A stretch of DNA of 23,768 nucleotides from a virus: positions 1-23,768 of the IMG/VR virus record IMGVR_UViG_3300030389_000410; one strand, given 5' to 3'. Positions 5,730-15,300 of this stretch are shown here, piece by piece (positions within the stretch are counted from its first letter, which is position 1; each line of letters starts with the position of its first letter). Made by a program: the position numbers and the translations under genes. The notes below the pieces were generated by a model, which did not search any database, was not told the DNA's origin, and saw nothing but the letters and a program-made list of their open reading frames with translations.

Positions 5730-6334
5730 GTGTAGCTGCAACCACTGAACTAGAAGCTGTAAACATTATGTTGGCTGCTATAGGAGAAGCTCCTATTAAC
5801 AGTCTTACAGGTACTTTGCCTGTTGATGCTCGTCTAGCACAGTCCACTCTTACTGAAGTTAATAAAGATGTACAGAGTGAAGGATGGTCTTTTAATACTG
5901 AAATAGATGTAACTCTTACTAGAGATGCTTCTAAACAAGTAGCACTTTCTACTGATGTATTAAGAGTTGATCCTAATATTCATCAGCATCCAACTATAGA
6001 TGCAATACAACGTGGTTTAAAATTATATGACAGGTTAAATAATAAATTTGAATTTGATGAAGATCTTATCTGTACTGTTGTATATTTAAGAACTTTTGAT
6101 GAGATTCCAGAACCTGCCAGAAGATATGTAATTATTAAAGCTGCACGAGTTTTTGTTGATAGGTTAGTAAGTGATCAAGGATTAAGAACATACACGCAGC
6201 AAGATGAAACAAGAGCGAGAGCTATACTAATGGAAACAGACTTAGCTAATGGTGATCATAATGTTCTCAGAGGTGATCCATCATTAACAAATGTTTTCGA
6301 TACTTATTCACCAGCAAACGTACTTATTAGGTAA
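5726..6334 (+). CDS. gp11: Tail tubular protein A, T7 gp11 family
   Basis: A 202-residue protein with the signature N-terminus of the family: a helix ELEAVNIMLAAIGEAPINSL, then LPVDARLAQSTLTEVNKDVQ and SEGWSFNTEIDVTLTRD. T7 gp11 (196 residues) forms the dodecameric gatekeeper ring between portal and nozzle. The C-terminal half (EIPEPARRYVIIKAARVFVD) also matches the family's helical end. It overlaps the preceding microgene by four bases and is followed by tail tubular protein B as TAATTATG, the conserved gp11-gp12 order. Confidence 0.95.
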   Translation: MSVAATTELEAVNIMLAAIGEAPINSLTGTLPVDARLAQSTLTEVNKDVQSEGWSFNTEIDVTLTRDASKQVALSTDVLRVDPNIHQHPTIDAIQRGLKLYDRLNNKFEFDEDLICTVVYLRTFDEIPEPARRYVIIKAARVFVDRLVSDQGLRTYTQQDETRARAILMETDLANGDHNVLRGDPSLTNVFDTYSPANVLIR

Positions 6335-6336
6335 TT

Positions 6337-8832
6337 ATGGGTCTTGTATCAAGATCAATCCCAACTTTATTAAGAGGGGTTTCACAAGGATCTGAATCAA
6401 CAAAACAAGCTGATCATGCTGATATACAGGATAATGCTAATAGCGATCCTGTATTAGGTCTTACAAAGCGTTCTGGCAGCCAGTTTGTAAGTAAATTAAT
6501 TGCTAGTGGAACGCAGATAGCAAATAGTCATGTAAGAATGATTAATAGAGATCTTAATGAAAGATATGTTGTTTTATTAACTACAAATAATCTAAGAGTT
6601 TTTGAATTAGATGGTACAGAACTTACAGTTAATAAACCTGATGGCGTAAATTATTTATCTTGTACAGATCCAAGACTTCAATTAAAAACTATAACTATTG
6701 CTGATTTTACTTTTATCGTTAATACAACTGTTACCACTGCAATGGATACAACCGTTTCAACAGGTAACGTTACACAGGCAATAGTTTTTTTTAATCGTGT
6801 AACAGATAAAACTACTTATACAGTAAAGGTTGATAATGTAGTAGCTACAAAGGATACGTCAAATGATGATCCTCTTAGTACCAATACTGTTGCACTATCT
6901 ATAGCATCAACTTTAAGTTCAGCTTTAACTGGTTTTACTATTGCTAGAAATGGTCCAGTATTACATATAAAGAAAAATGATAATTCTGATTTTACTGTGG
7001 AGTCTTCTGATACTCAAGGTAATACTCAAATAACAACTGTAAAAAATACAGTACAACAATTTACAGACTTACCAGCAGTCGCACCTAATGGCATGGTAGT
7101 TGAAGTAATAGGTGATGAATCCACAAACTTTGATAATTATTACGTTAAATTTGTTACTAATAATTCCAGTGGTGTAGGTGTTTTAGGTGAAGGGCAATGG
7201 GAAGAATCAGTAGAAGCAGGTATAAAATTTAAGTTTAATTATGACACCATGCCACATGTATTAGTAAGACAGACTGATGGTAACTTTAGATTTGCAAGAG
7301 TTGATGGTGATACTTATGCCGTAAATAATGTTTCTTTTACTTTGCCTAAATGGGGGGAACGAACTGTTGGTGATGAAATATCAGCACCAGATCCATCATT
7401 TATCGGATCAAAAATAAATAATGTTTTCTTTTTTAGAAATAGATTAGGATTCTTAGCTGATGACAATGTAATACTTTCAAGAGTATCAGAGTTCTTTAAT
7501 TTCTTTCCAGAAACAGTTTTATCAGTAGTAGACAGTGATCCTATAGATGTGGCAGCTTCTCATACAAAAGTAGCTATTCTTAAAAATGCTGTAAACATGG
7601 GTGAAAAGTTAATATTGTTTTCTGATCAAACACAATTTGTTCTTACATCATCATCTGATTCCTTAACACCTAAAACAGCTAACGTAGTTGTTACAACAGA
7701 ATTTGAATCAACAGATGAAGCTGCTCCTGTAGGTTCTGGTAGTTCTATTTATTATCTAACAAAAAAGGGTAACTTTGCTGGTGTAAGAGAATATATATCG
7801 CAAGGAAATATTAATGTAAAAGATGCTTCAAATATAACTATTCATATTCCAAGACTAATACCAAGTGATATTTTTAAAGTTGCTGTTTCTACTAATGAAG
7901 ATGTATTGGTTTTATTAGGTGCAACAAATCCTAACGTGCTTTACATTAATAGATGGTTATATGGATCAAAATCAGAAAAGATATTAAATGCATGGTTTAC
8001 ATATACTTTTGATCCAAGCAGAGAAATTAAAAATATAGATTTTATTGGTACTGATTTATTTATAGTAACGGATAGGTCTATATTGTTTAATGATTTAGGT
8101 GCAGAAGTGATTTTAGAAAAAATACCTTTTGCGTCAGATTTTAAAGAACCTAATGCTGATTTTGAATTTCATTTAGATCGTAAAATTACAGAAGCAACTG
8201 CTGGTGTTTCCATTGCTTACAACAGTACTACTAAAGTTTCAACTATTACTGTGCCATATAAATTACATGTCAAGATGGAATTTATTGGAAGATATTTATC
8301 ATCAACAGAAACAAGCACTTATGTTGATGCTTTAGGTGTTACACAAACTTTAAAACCAGGACAAAAGTTAGTTTCTGATAATTCTATAAATGGTCTTACA
8401 TCCACAATAACTATTGCAAATGCAGATGTAAGAAATAGTAAATTTATTATTGGAGAACCTTTTGAAATGCACTATAGATTTTCATCTCAACGTCTTACAG
8501 AATCATCAGGAGGACAAAGAAGTGGTGAAATTATTAGCGGTCGATTACAACTAAAACATTTTTATATTAAATTTGAAGATACTGGATTTTTTAAAGTAGA
8601 AGTAACACCTAGTCAAAGAGATACCAGTACACATAAATTCACTGGTAATGTCATAGGTACAGCATCAAATGTTATAGGACAGATAAGTTTAGAGACAGGT
8701 ACATTTAAAGTACCAGTTATGAGTAGAGCAGATAGAGTGACAATAGATGTTAAAAATAATACTTTTCTACCAACAATCTTATCAAGTGCTGAATATGAAG
8801 CTATGTTCCATATGAGAAGTAGACGTATTTAA
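6337..8832 (+). CDS. gp12: Tail tubular protein B (nozzle), T7 gp12 family
   Basis: An 831-residue beta-rich protein near the length of T7 gp12 (794). The N-terminus GLVSRSIPTLLRGVSQGSES with NANSDPVLGLTKRSGSQFV is the family hallmark. Downstream, AVNNVSFTLPKWGERTVGDE, FFFRNRLGFLADDNVILSRV and the SEFFNFFPETVLSVVDSDPI region match the conserved central part. The family makes a hexameric nozzle at the tail tip, to which fibres attach and through which DNA leaves. The gene begins two bases after gp11 without a Shine-Dalgarno sequence, and its stop overlaps the gp13 start by one base. Confidence 0.95.
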   Translation: MGLVSRSIPTLLRGVSQGSESTKQADHADIQDNANSDPVLGLTKRSGSQFVSKLIASGTQIANSHVRMINRDLNERYVVLLTTNNLRVFELDGTELTVNKPDGVNYLSCTDPRLQLKTITIADFTFIVNTTVTTAMDTTVSTGNVTQAIVFFNRVTDKTTYTVKVDNVVATKDTSNDDPLSTNTVALSIASTLSSALTGFTIARNGPVLHIKKNDNSDFTVESSDTQGNTQITTVKNTVQQFTDLPAVAPNGMVVEVIGDESTNFDNYYVKFVTNNSSGVGVLGEGQWEESVEAGIKFKFNYDTMPHVLVRQTDGNFRFARVDGDTYAVNNVSFTLPKWGERTVGDEISAPDPSFIGSKINNVFFFRNRLGFLADDNVILSRVSEFFNFFPETVLSVVDSDPIDVAASHTKVAILKNAVNMGEKLILFSDQTQFVLTSSSDSLTPKTANVVVTTEFESTDEAAPVGSGSSIYYLTKKGNFAGVREYISQGNINVKDASNITIHIPRLIPSDIFKVAVSTNEDVLVLLGATNPNVLYINRWLYGSKSEKILNAWFTYTFDPSREIKNIDFIGTDLFIVTDRSILFNDLGAEVILEKIPFASDFKEPNADFEFHLDRKITEATAGVSIAYNSTTKVSTITVPYKLHVKMEFIGRYLSSTETSTYVDALGVTQTLKPGQKLVSDNSINGLTSTITIANADVRNSKFIIGEPFEMHYRFSSQRLTESSGGQRSGEIISGRLQLKHFYIKFEDTGFFKVEVTPSQRDTSTHKFTGNVIGTASNVIGQISLETGTFKVPVMSRADRVTIDVKNNTFLPTILSSAEYEAMFHMRSRRI

Positions 8833-9284
8833 TGGGGTATTTAAGAAAATCAAATTTAAATGATCTTAATTATGTTGCAAACAACATGAGAATTATGGAC
8901 AAAATTGAAGCTTATTATCAAACAGGAAATCAACCAGAAGAAGCATTACGACTAGCTTATTTATATAGTCAGACAACTATGGCAATAGCTGATGACAATG
9001 ATAGTCCTATTGGTTTATGTGGTGTTGTAGCTGATGGTTGTATATGGATGGTAGCTACAGATGAGTTGTTTAATAATAAAAAATATAAAATACAACTTAT
9101 AAGAGAAGGAAGGAAATGGGTAGACAGCCTGTTGAAAAGTTATAATCTGCTATACAATATGGTATATGCAGAGAATCTATCTGCTATAAAGTGGTTAAAG
9201 TCTTTAGGTTTTACTTTTATCAACTACCACGAAGAATATGGAAAAGAAAGTAAACCATTCTACGAATTTCTGAGGATCTCTTAA
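8832..9284 (+). CDS. gp13: T7 gp13-like protein with acetyltransferase-type (GNAT) fold
   Basis: A 150-residue protein between gp12 and gp14, as T7 gp13 (138 residues). Length, position and pattern suit the gp13 family (DUF2833): MGYLRKSNLNDLNYVANNMR at the start, a beta-strand pair SPIGLCGVVADGCIWMVATD in the middle, and a late NLLYNMVYAENLSAIKWLKS followed by LGFTFINYHEEYG. The last part, asparagine-led helix then Leu-Gly-Phe-strand, is typical of GNAT folds. In T7 the protein is needed for virion assembly; whether this one has enzymatic activity is unknown, and I see no clear acetyl-CoA pyrophosphate loop. It starts in a TAATG overlap. Confidence 0.85.
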   Translation: MGYLRKSNLNDLNYVANNMRIMDKIEAYYQTGNQPEEALRLAYLYSQTTMAIADDNDSPIGLCGVVADGCIWMVATDELFNNKKYKIQLIREGRKWVDSLLKSYNLLYNMVYAENLSAIKWLKSLGFTFINYHEEYGKESKPFYEFLRIS

Positions 9285-9851
9285 ATGTGTGTCGCAGCAG
9301 CACCATTAGCATTGGGTTTAGGTCAAGCAGCACCTTTGTTTTATGCTGGGTTAGGAATACAAGCTGCACAGGCTATTCAAGGTAACAGAGCAGCTAATCA
9401 GGCAGCACGTTATCAATACCAAGCAGCAGCAAGATCAGCAGAGTCAGCAGAAAAAGCCTTTGCACAACAACAAGAAGGGTTAGCAGCAAACCTTAAGGAA
9501 ACAAGAGCAAGTAAAGCACAGGAACGATTAGCAGCAGGCATACAGGGATTACAGGCAAGAGGAGCAGTAGCAGCAACAGAAGGTTTAAGTGGTCGTACAG
9601 CACAGTTATTATCAATGGATGCTGCTAGACAATCAGCAAATCTTACAAACTCTATAAATCAAAGTTTGGAATCTGCAACAGCACAATTTAGAAGACAATC
9701 ATTAGGATTAGCAGCACAAAGAGATAGTAGACGTAATGCTGCTATAGATATGCAAAACCAGGCTTATGCAAGAGCAAGAGCAAGTAATACAGGAATCTTT
9801 GACCTGCTAGGTGCTGGTGTTCAATCTTATGTTGGTTTAAGAAATTTCTAA
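9285..9851 (+). CDS. gp14: Internal virion protein B, T7 gp14-like
   Basis: A 188-residue Ala/Gln-rich protein (T7 gp14 is 196) starting MCVAAAPLALGLGQAAPLFY. The N-terminus has a hydrophobic segment at residues about 5-30, followed by a long helical Ala/Gln/Arg-rich body (RAANQAARYQYQAAARSAES) and a C-terminal GIFDLLGAGVQSYVGL. T7 gp14 is ejected first and forms the outer-membrane channel of the ejection tunnel, which fits the N-terminal hydrophobic stretch. The Met-Cys start matches T7 gp14 and also the two genes at 101 and 307. ATG directly follows the gp13 stop, with GAGG upstream, and the stop overlaps the gp15 start. Confidence 0.88.
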   Translation: MCVAAAPLALGLGQAAPLFYAGLGIQAAQAIQGNRAANQAARYQYQAAARSAESAEKAFAQQQEGLAANLKETRASKAQERLAAGIQGLQARGAVAATEGLSGRTAQLLSMDAARQSANLTNSINQSLESATAQFRRQSLGLAAQRDSRRNAAIDMQNQAYARARASNTGIFDLLGAGVQSYVGLRNF

Positions 9852-12310
9852 TGACATCAAGTTACCGTCCTCCTACATTTCAATCTTCAGCAAGACCTGT
9901 TGATACCTTTGTCAGACAAAGCACTGTACCTCTTATAGAAGATGATGGGTTTAGTCAGCTAACAAAAGCTTTGTCAGCAGTAAATCCAATACTTGATATG
10001 TATATGGATAGAAGTATTGAAGAAGAAAAAAAGATAGGTAGAAATAGAGCTATACAAGAAGAATTAGATAATGGTGAATTTGGAAAAGTTGTTACTGATA
10101 TAAGAAAGAAAAAAGGAGAAGATGCTGCTAATCAAGCTTTTAGTTCAATATTTGCAAAGAAAGCATATGGAAGGCAAAAAGCAAAAAATGCAGGTTTAAA
10201 GATTGACAACATTCTCACTACCGCTTATCAAAGAGATACTATAGATTTTACAGACGACGATGGTAATACAGTTACTAAACGTCTTAATGAAATTGATCCT
10301 ACAACACCAGAATTTAATAATTGGTATAACAATAAAATCAGTTCAGTCTTAAATAGCATACAAAATGATGTAGACGAAGACATTTTAGATCAATTCTTTT
10401 TTCCACAAATGCAAAAAGCAGTAAGCAAGTTAAATACTCATGCTTATAAAGAATATAATACGTTTGTAAAAAATCAATTAATGTCTGAAGCTACAGTAAA
10501 AATAAAAGAAAATTCAAAAATATTTATTAAAGCTCAAAAATTTAGTTTTAGAAATCCAGAAGCAAAAAAACTTGCCATAGCAGGTTTGCAAGAAGATTTT
10601 AAACAATTAAATATTGACATGAGAAATGCAGGTATTACAGGTAGTGATGCTACAAAATTAAATGAAGATTATATTTCTACTGCTGTTAATATCGGTAAAT
10701 TAGCTGTTGCTCAAGGTAATTATCAATCTGCCTCTAAATTAGTAAATTTTCTAGGAAGTTCTATACCAGGTTCTTCTCCTGGAAAGACATTAAAAGATAA
10801 TCCTAAATGGCTTGAAAAAACAACAGATTTTTTTGCTGATATATATGAAAAAGAAGTAGAAATAGCTTTAAGGCCAGAGAAACTACGCAAAGCACAAAGA
10901 AGAAATTCTTTTAATACTCAGATTGAAGATTATCGAAATGAAAAAGATCCAATCGTCAGAAGTCAAAAGTATGAAAAACTTAAATTAGATTACCCAGAAA
11001 AAGAATTTCAAACAGATATTGATGAATTTGGTGTTCTTGATAATAAAACCTTTACTGAAAAAGCTAATGAGTTTAAAAAACAATTAAGAAGAGGTCAGTA
11101 TTTAGTTGATGGTGAACCAGATAAAGGAAGTGCTTTTCTTCAGCTAGATGTCATAGAACGTCTAGATCCTACCCCAGATTCAGAAAGTCAAGAAGCTATT
11201 AAAAATCTTGAAGAACGAATAAACAACATGAAAGGTTATGCAAAGGATATTGAAAAGTTTGAAACAAAAATAATGAATGATGCCAAATCAGCATTAAGTA
11301 GAAGAAATAGATTTCAAGGCAGAAGTATAAGTAATAAAGATGCCAAACTACTACAACGATATGAAAGGATTTTACAAGATGAAGCTGATGAAAGAATGGA
11401 TGAGTTTGAGGAAGAAAATAATAGACCAATGACTTTAAGAGAAGCAAAAGAAATGTACAGAGATTTAGATAATCTCTTAAAACTTGAACTTGGAGTTTTT
11501 ACAGAAAGTGAAGCAGGTGTAAGGATTCCACAAGCTGATGCTATTGGTAAACAAGGTGAAATAGAAAATCCATTTACAGCAGCAGACAGAAAGAAAAATG
11601 CGATACAGCAATCAAATCAACCAGTAAATCAATCAATAAACAAAACCTTAAAAGACGATTCTTTTGATATACCAAAATTAAAAGATCAAGCTTCTAATAA
11701 CCAAGTTACAGACAATCGAATTGTAAGTGACATGACCCCTACAGGTCTTGGGGGAGAGGATGGAGCTTTAATTGCTATGGCAAGAATAAATCAAAATACA
11801 AATAAGGAGAATGATTTAACGGAAAAAGAACCAGCAATATTAAGAACTGGAAACGGAGTAACAAGGATGGAAACAAACTTTCCAATAATTTATAACTTAG
11901 CAAAAGAAATAGGTATTAAATTTCCAGAAGTTGTAGCTGCTCAATTCGGCCTAGAATCTGCTCATGGAGAAAAAGAATCAGGCAAGAATAATTATTTAGG
12001 TATTAAAGCAACACAACAAGAAATAGCTGATGGAAAAGCTACATTGCGTAAAACAAAAGAAATTATTGATGGTAAAGAAGTTCTTGTTGATGCCTACTTT
12101 AAGAATTTTGATTCAATAAGAGATATGTTATTGCAGTATAAAAAAGAATGGAATGATGATTTCTTAGATAGAAAAGGAACTATTAATGTCAATACAGCAG
12201 AAGAAGCTGTTCAGAGATTAAAAGATAATAAATATGCTACAGATCCAGATTATGTTAAAAAGGTAATAAGTGTTATAAAAAGTGCTAAAACTAATCCTCC
12301 ACTTTTCTAG
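9851..12310 (+). CDS. gp15: Internal virion protein C (gp15-like) with C-terminal GH73-type glucosaminidase domain
   Basis: An 819-residue protein (T7 gp15 is 747). Residues 1 to about 560 are helical, charged and without a recognised fold, as expected for the tunnel-forming gp15 family. After a polar Asn/Gln/Lys linker (about 570-670), residues about 675-815 form a peptidoglycan hydrolase domain: PEVVAAQFGLESAHGEKESG with the likely catalytic Glu702, then NNYLGIKA, AYFKNFDSIRDMLLQYKKEW and YATDPDYVKKVISVI. That order (Glu motif, Asn-x-x-Gly-Ile-Lys, YATDPxY) is that of FlgJ/GH73 glucosaminidases. In T7 the lytic domain is instead a transglycosylase at the N-terminus of gp16. Identity as gp15 rests on order and length. 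It starts in a TAATG overlap. Confidence 0.88.
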   Translation: MTSSYRPPTFQSSARPVDTFVRQSTVPLIEDDGFSQLTKALSAVNPILDMYMDRSIEEEKKIGRNRAIQEELDNGEFGKVVTDIRKKKGEDAANQAFSSIFAKKAYGRQKAKNAGLKIDNILTTAYQRDTIDFTDDDGNTVTKRLNEIDPTTPEFNNWYNNKISSVLNSIQNDVDEDILDQFFFPQMQKAVSKLNTHAYKEYNTFVKNQLMSEATVKIKENSKIFIKAQKFSFRNPEAKKLAIAGLQEDFKQLNIDMRNAGITGSDATKLNEDYISTAVNIGKLAVAQGNYQSASKLVNFLGSSIPGSSPGKTLKDNPKWLEKTTDFFADIYEKEVEIALRPEKLRKAQRRNSFNTQIEDYRNEKDPIVRSQKYEKLKLDYPEKEFQTDIDEFGVLDNKTFTEKANEFKKQLRRGQYLVDGEPDKGSAFLQLDVIERLDPTPDSESQEAIKNLEERINNMKGYAKDIEKFETKIMNDAKSALSRRNRFQGRSISNKDAKLLQRYERILQDEADERMDEFEEENNRPMTLREAKEMYRDLDNLLKLELGVFTESEAGVRIPQADAIGKQGEIENPFTAADRKKNAIQQSNQPVNQSINKTLKDDSFDIPKLKDQASNNQVTDNRIVSDMTPTGLGGEDGALIAMARINQNTNKENDLTEKEPAILRTGNGVTRMETNFPIIYNLAKEIGIKFPEVVAAQFGLESAHGEKESGKNNYLGIKATQQEIADGKATLRKTKEIIDGKEVLVDAYFKNFDSIRDMLLQYKKEWNDDFLDRKGTINVNTAEEAVQRLKDNKYATDPDYVKKVISVIKSAKTNPPLF

Positions 12311-12313
12311 TAA

Positions 12314-15300
12314 ATGACTGACTCCAATCTAAATAACTCCAGTAAAAAAAAGAAAGCTGAAGCCCTCAGAGCAAAAAAACTGAATATTAATAAAAATGAG
12401 CCTATTATTAAAGGTCTTGAACCCGTTGATGAAGCTTTACAACAGTCTTATGCTAAAACTGTAGATTTTTTTGATAATACTTTTTTAGGAGACAAGAGAT
12501 CATTAAACGAGATTAGAGCTAATAGAGATAAAATATTACAAGACGCCAGAAATAAAAGGCAAGAACTGCGAAATAAATATGCAGATAGTTTAGGACCTGT
12601 TGGTGATGTTTACAGAGGATTTTTATCTGTTCCTATTGGATTGACAAATAATGTAAATAATCAAATAAGAGGTTATTTTTCAGCTTTAAAAGGTAATCCG
12701 TATGAAGAAGAAGATTTAATTAATTTAGACGCTTTAGGACTAAGAAGACCAGGAGATGAAAATAGACTTGGTTATAGTCTTACTTACAATTTTGGTAAAG
12801 CTTTTGTAGGTTTCAACTTAGCAAATAAAGCTTTAAAAGGTGCTGGTTTTAAAAAAATAGTTAAGTCAAAAAGAGGTGGTAAAGAAGTAGTTGAAGATGT
12901 TGTTACTCCCTTAAGGTTTTTTGCAGCAGGTCAGCTTGCAGATGCTGTTGCTTTCACACCTTACGAAGAAAACGTATATAACATGCTTAACAAATGGAAA
13001 CCAATAAGAAATGATTTTTTTGAGCATTGTTCAGCAGCAGATAAAGATATTCCTTTTATAGAAGCAAAGTTGCGACAACAGTACTGCATGGGTCTTGCAG
13101 GTGAAGCTATTGGTTTTGGTGGTCGTTTTGCAGGTAAACTTGCTAGTGGTAGTACTGAGTTTATTAAAAAATCACCAGATATAGCGTCTGGATTAAGAGG
13201 TCTTTTTTCTGAAGAGACAATAAGAAAAGCAGATAACATGATTGAAGGCTTCAGAAGCATAAGAAACAATCCAATTAAGAGACAACAATCATTAGATGTT
13301 CTTTCTCAATATCAAAAAAACACATTAGATGATGTTGATACCTTTGCTAAAAGCAATACTGAATTACTTGTTGATGAAGGTGATGATGACATTATTGATG
13401 AACTGCTTAAAGTATCAAAAACTGATGTAGGTGAAGAAGTAACAGAAGATTTAGTAAACAGACCACAACCACCTGCAACTCAAAAGTTTTCTAAAGATTT
13501 ACAACCTACAAAACCAGTAGGAATCTTTGATCAAAAGAAAGGTACTTTAATTCCAAGTCGTAAAGTATTGCCTAATTCTGATAAAGATGCACAGTTAATT
13601 TATGACGGTATAAATGCTTCTGATCTAACTGATCCTAAAACTACAAAAGTAATGACTGACGAGATGCAGTTAGGTCGTATTGTAAAAATGACTGATGAGA
13701 CTACAGTTGCAAACCTTACTTATCTATTTAACAACTATGCAGATCAAACAAAAGAAACACTAGCTGATTATGTTCTTAAAGGTATAAGAGTACAAAGAAG
13801 ATCAGCAAGAAACATTAATAGATCTCTTGAAATATTAGAAGAAGCAAGATTAACTGATAACAAAGAATTATATGAAAGAGCAAAACCAATATTTATTAAA
13901 AACTGGAGAAAGTTTACTAGCTTTATAACAGAGCTAAAAGGACTTAGATCTGAAATAGCAAGAACACAAAGAATAGGACAGGTAGCTGGTGAAAATCCTA
14001 CCATTCTTAAAGATGGATCAAATCTACGAAACGTTAAGCAAACAAAAACAACAGATAAAAATGTTTTAGGTCAGATACAAGAGCAACAAAGAATTGCAGA
14101 AGATCAAAAATTAATGAAAGAGTTAGTTCCTTCAGAAGAACAAATTGAAAAAGCCTTAGACTCTAAAGACTTAAATGAACTTTTAGATTTTAGTAGAAAA
14201 CTTAGAATGATAAATGGTGATCCTAATGCTTTAACAAAACTATTAAAGGGTGATGTATCAGGTGATGAATTGATAGAGGATTTAGCCTTTGGTCTTAGGA
14301 TGAGTAAAGAAATATATATAAACAATTTACTTGGAGCAGTAGAAACACAACAAATAAACGTAGCTTCTGGTCTTCTTAACATGACTCTAGGACCTATAAA
14401 ATCAATAAGTTATGCTGCTTTATCAGATGAAGGCAATTCAAAACAAATAGCTAGAGGTATTGCAGAGTTAGTTGCTCAACAATTAGTTTTGAAAGATTCT
14501 GTAAGAATGGCAAAACGTGCATGGACTTTAAATCAGAATTTAGTTGCACCTGCAAATAGAAAATTTGTTGATAAAAGTAGCACCTTTACTGAACTAGCAG
14601 AAAAAATAAAAAATGATCCAGAGAATTTATCTTTTCTCGGTAAAAAATCAGAAACTGTTAATAGAGCAGTCAAAGATCTCAATATACCAATAACCAAAGA
14701 ACCAGTAGAATTACCTTTCTTCAATAAATCCATTGCACCAATATCAATTACAAACGAATCCATATCTTCATTAGTAAAAACTTTTGGTACTGCTGTAAAT
14801 TTACCTGGTCGTTTTACAATGAGTTTTGGTGATGAACTTGTAAAACAACAGATATTAAGAAGTGGTGCTTTAGCAGACTTTATTGAGAAGGGTTGGGAAA
14901 CTGGATTACGTTCTGATCAGTTTGAAACTTTTGTTAGAAGAGGTATGGAAGATATAAATAAGTTATTAGTTAATCAGAGTATTGAAGGTGTTTCAGATTT
15001 AGCTCAACAGGTATTTGCTAAAAACGCAGAGCAGGCAATTCTTGATACATTTACCCGACCTATGGGACAAGGCTATTTTAAAAAAGTTACAAAACCTATT
15101 GCTGATTTAGCTAGAAAACCTGGAATGGATTTTATTAATGCTTTTGTTGGTACACCAGTAAATATTAAAAAATTTGTATTACGAAAGTTTCTTACTGCTC
15201 CCACCTCCCTAATAGGCACAAAATATGACGCATCAAGGCCAGGTAGTTTATTAAACAAATTAAATTTTCAAACTGGTAAACCTATCAATATTGGCTTTGG

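Noticed and set aside
12314-12800. Lytic transglycosylase at the N-terminus of gp16, as in T7
   Set aside because: No catalytic Glu-Ser motif or Gly-Leu-Met-Gln-type loop is visible; the hydrolase domain is in gp15 instead.
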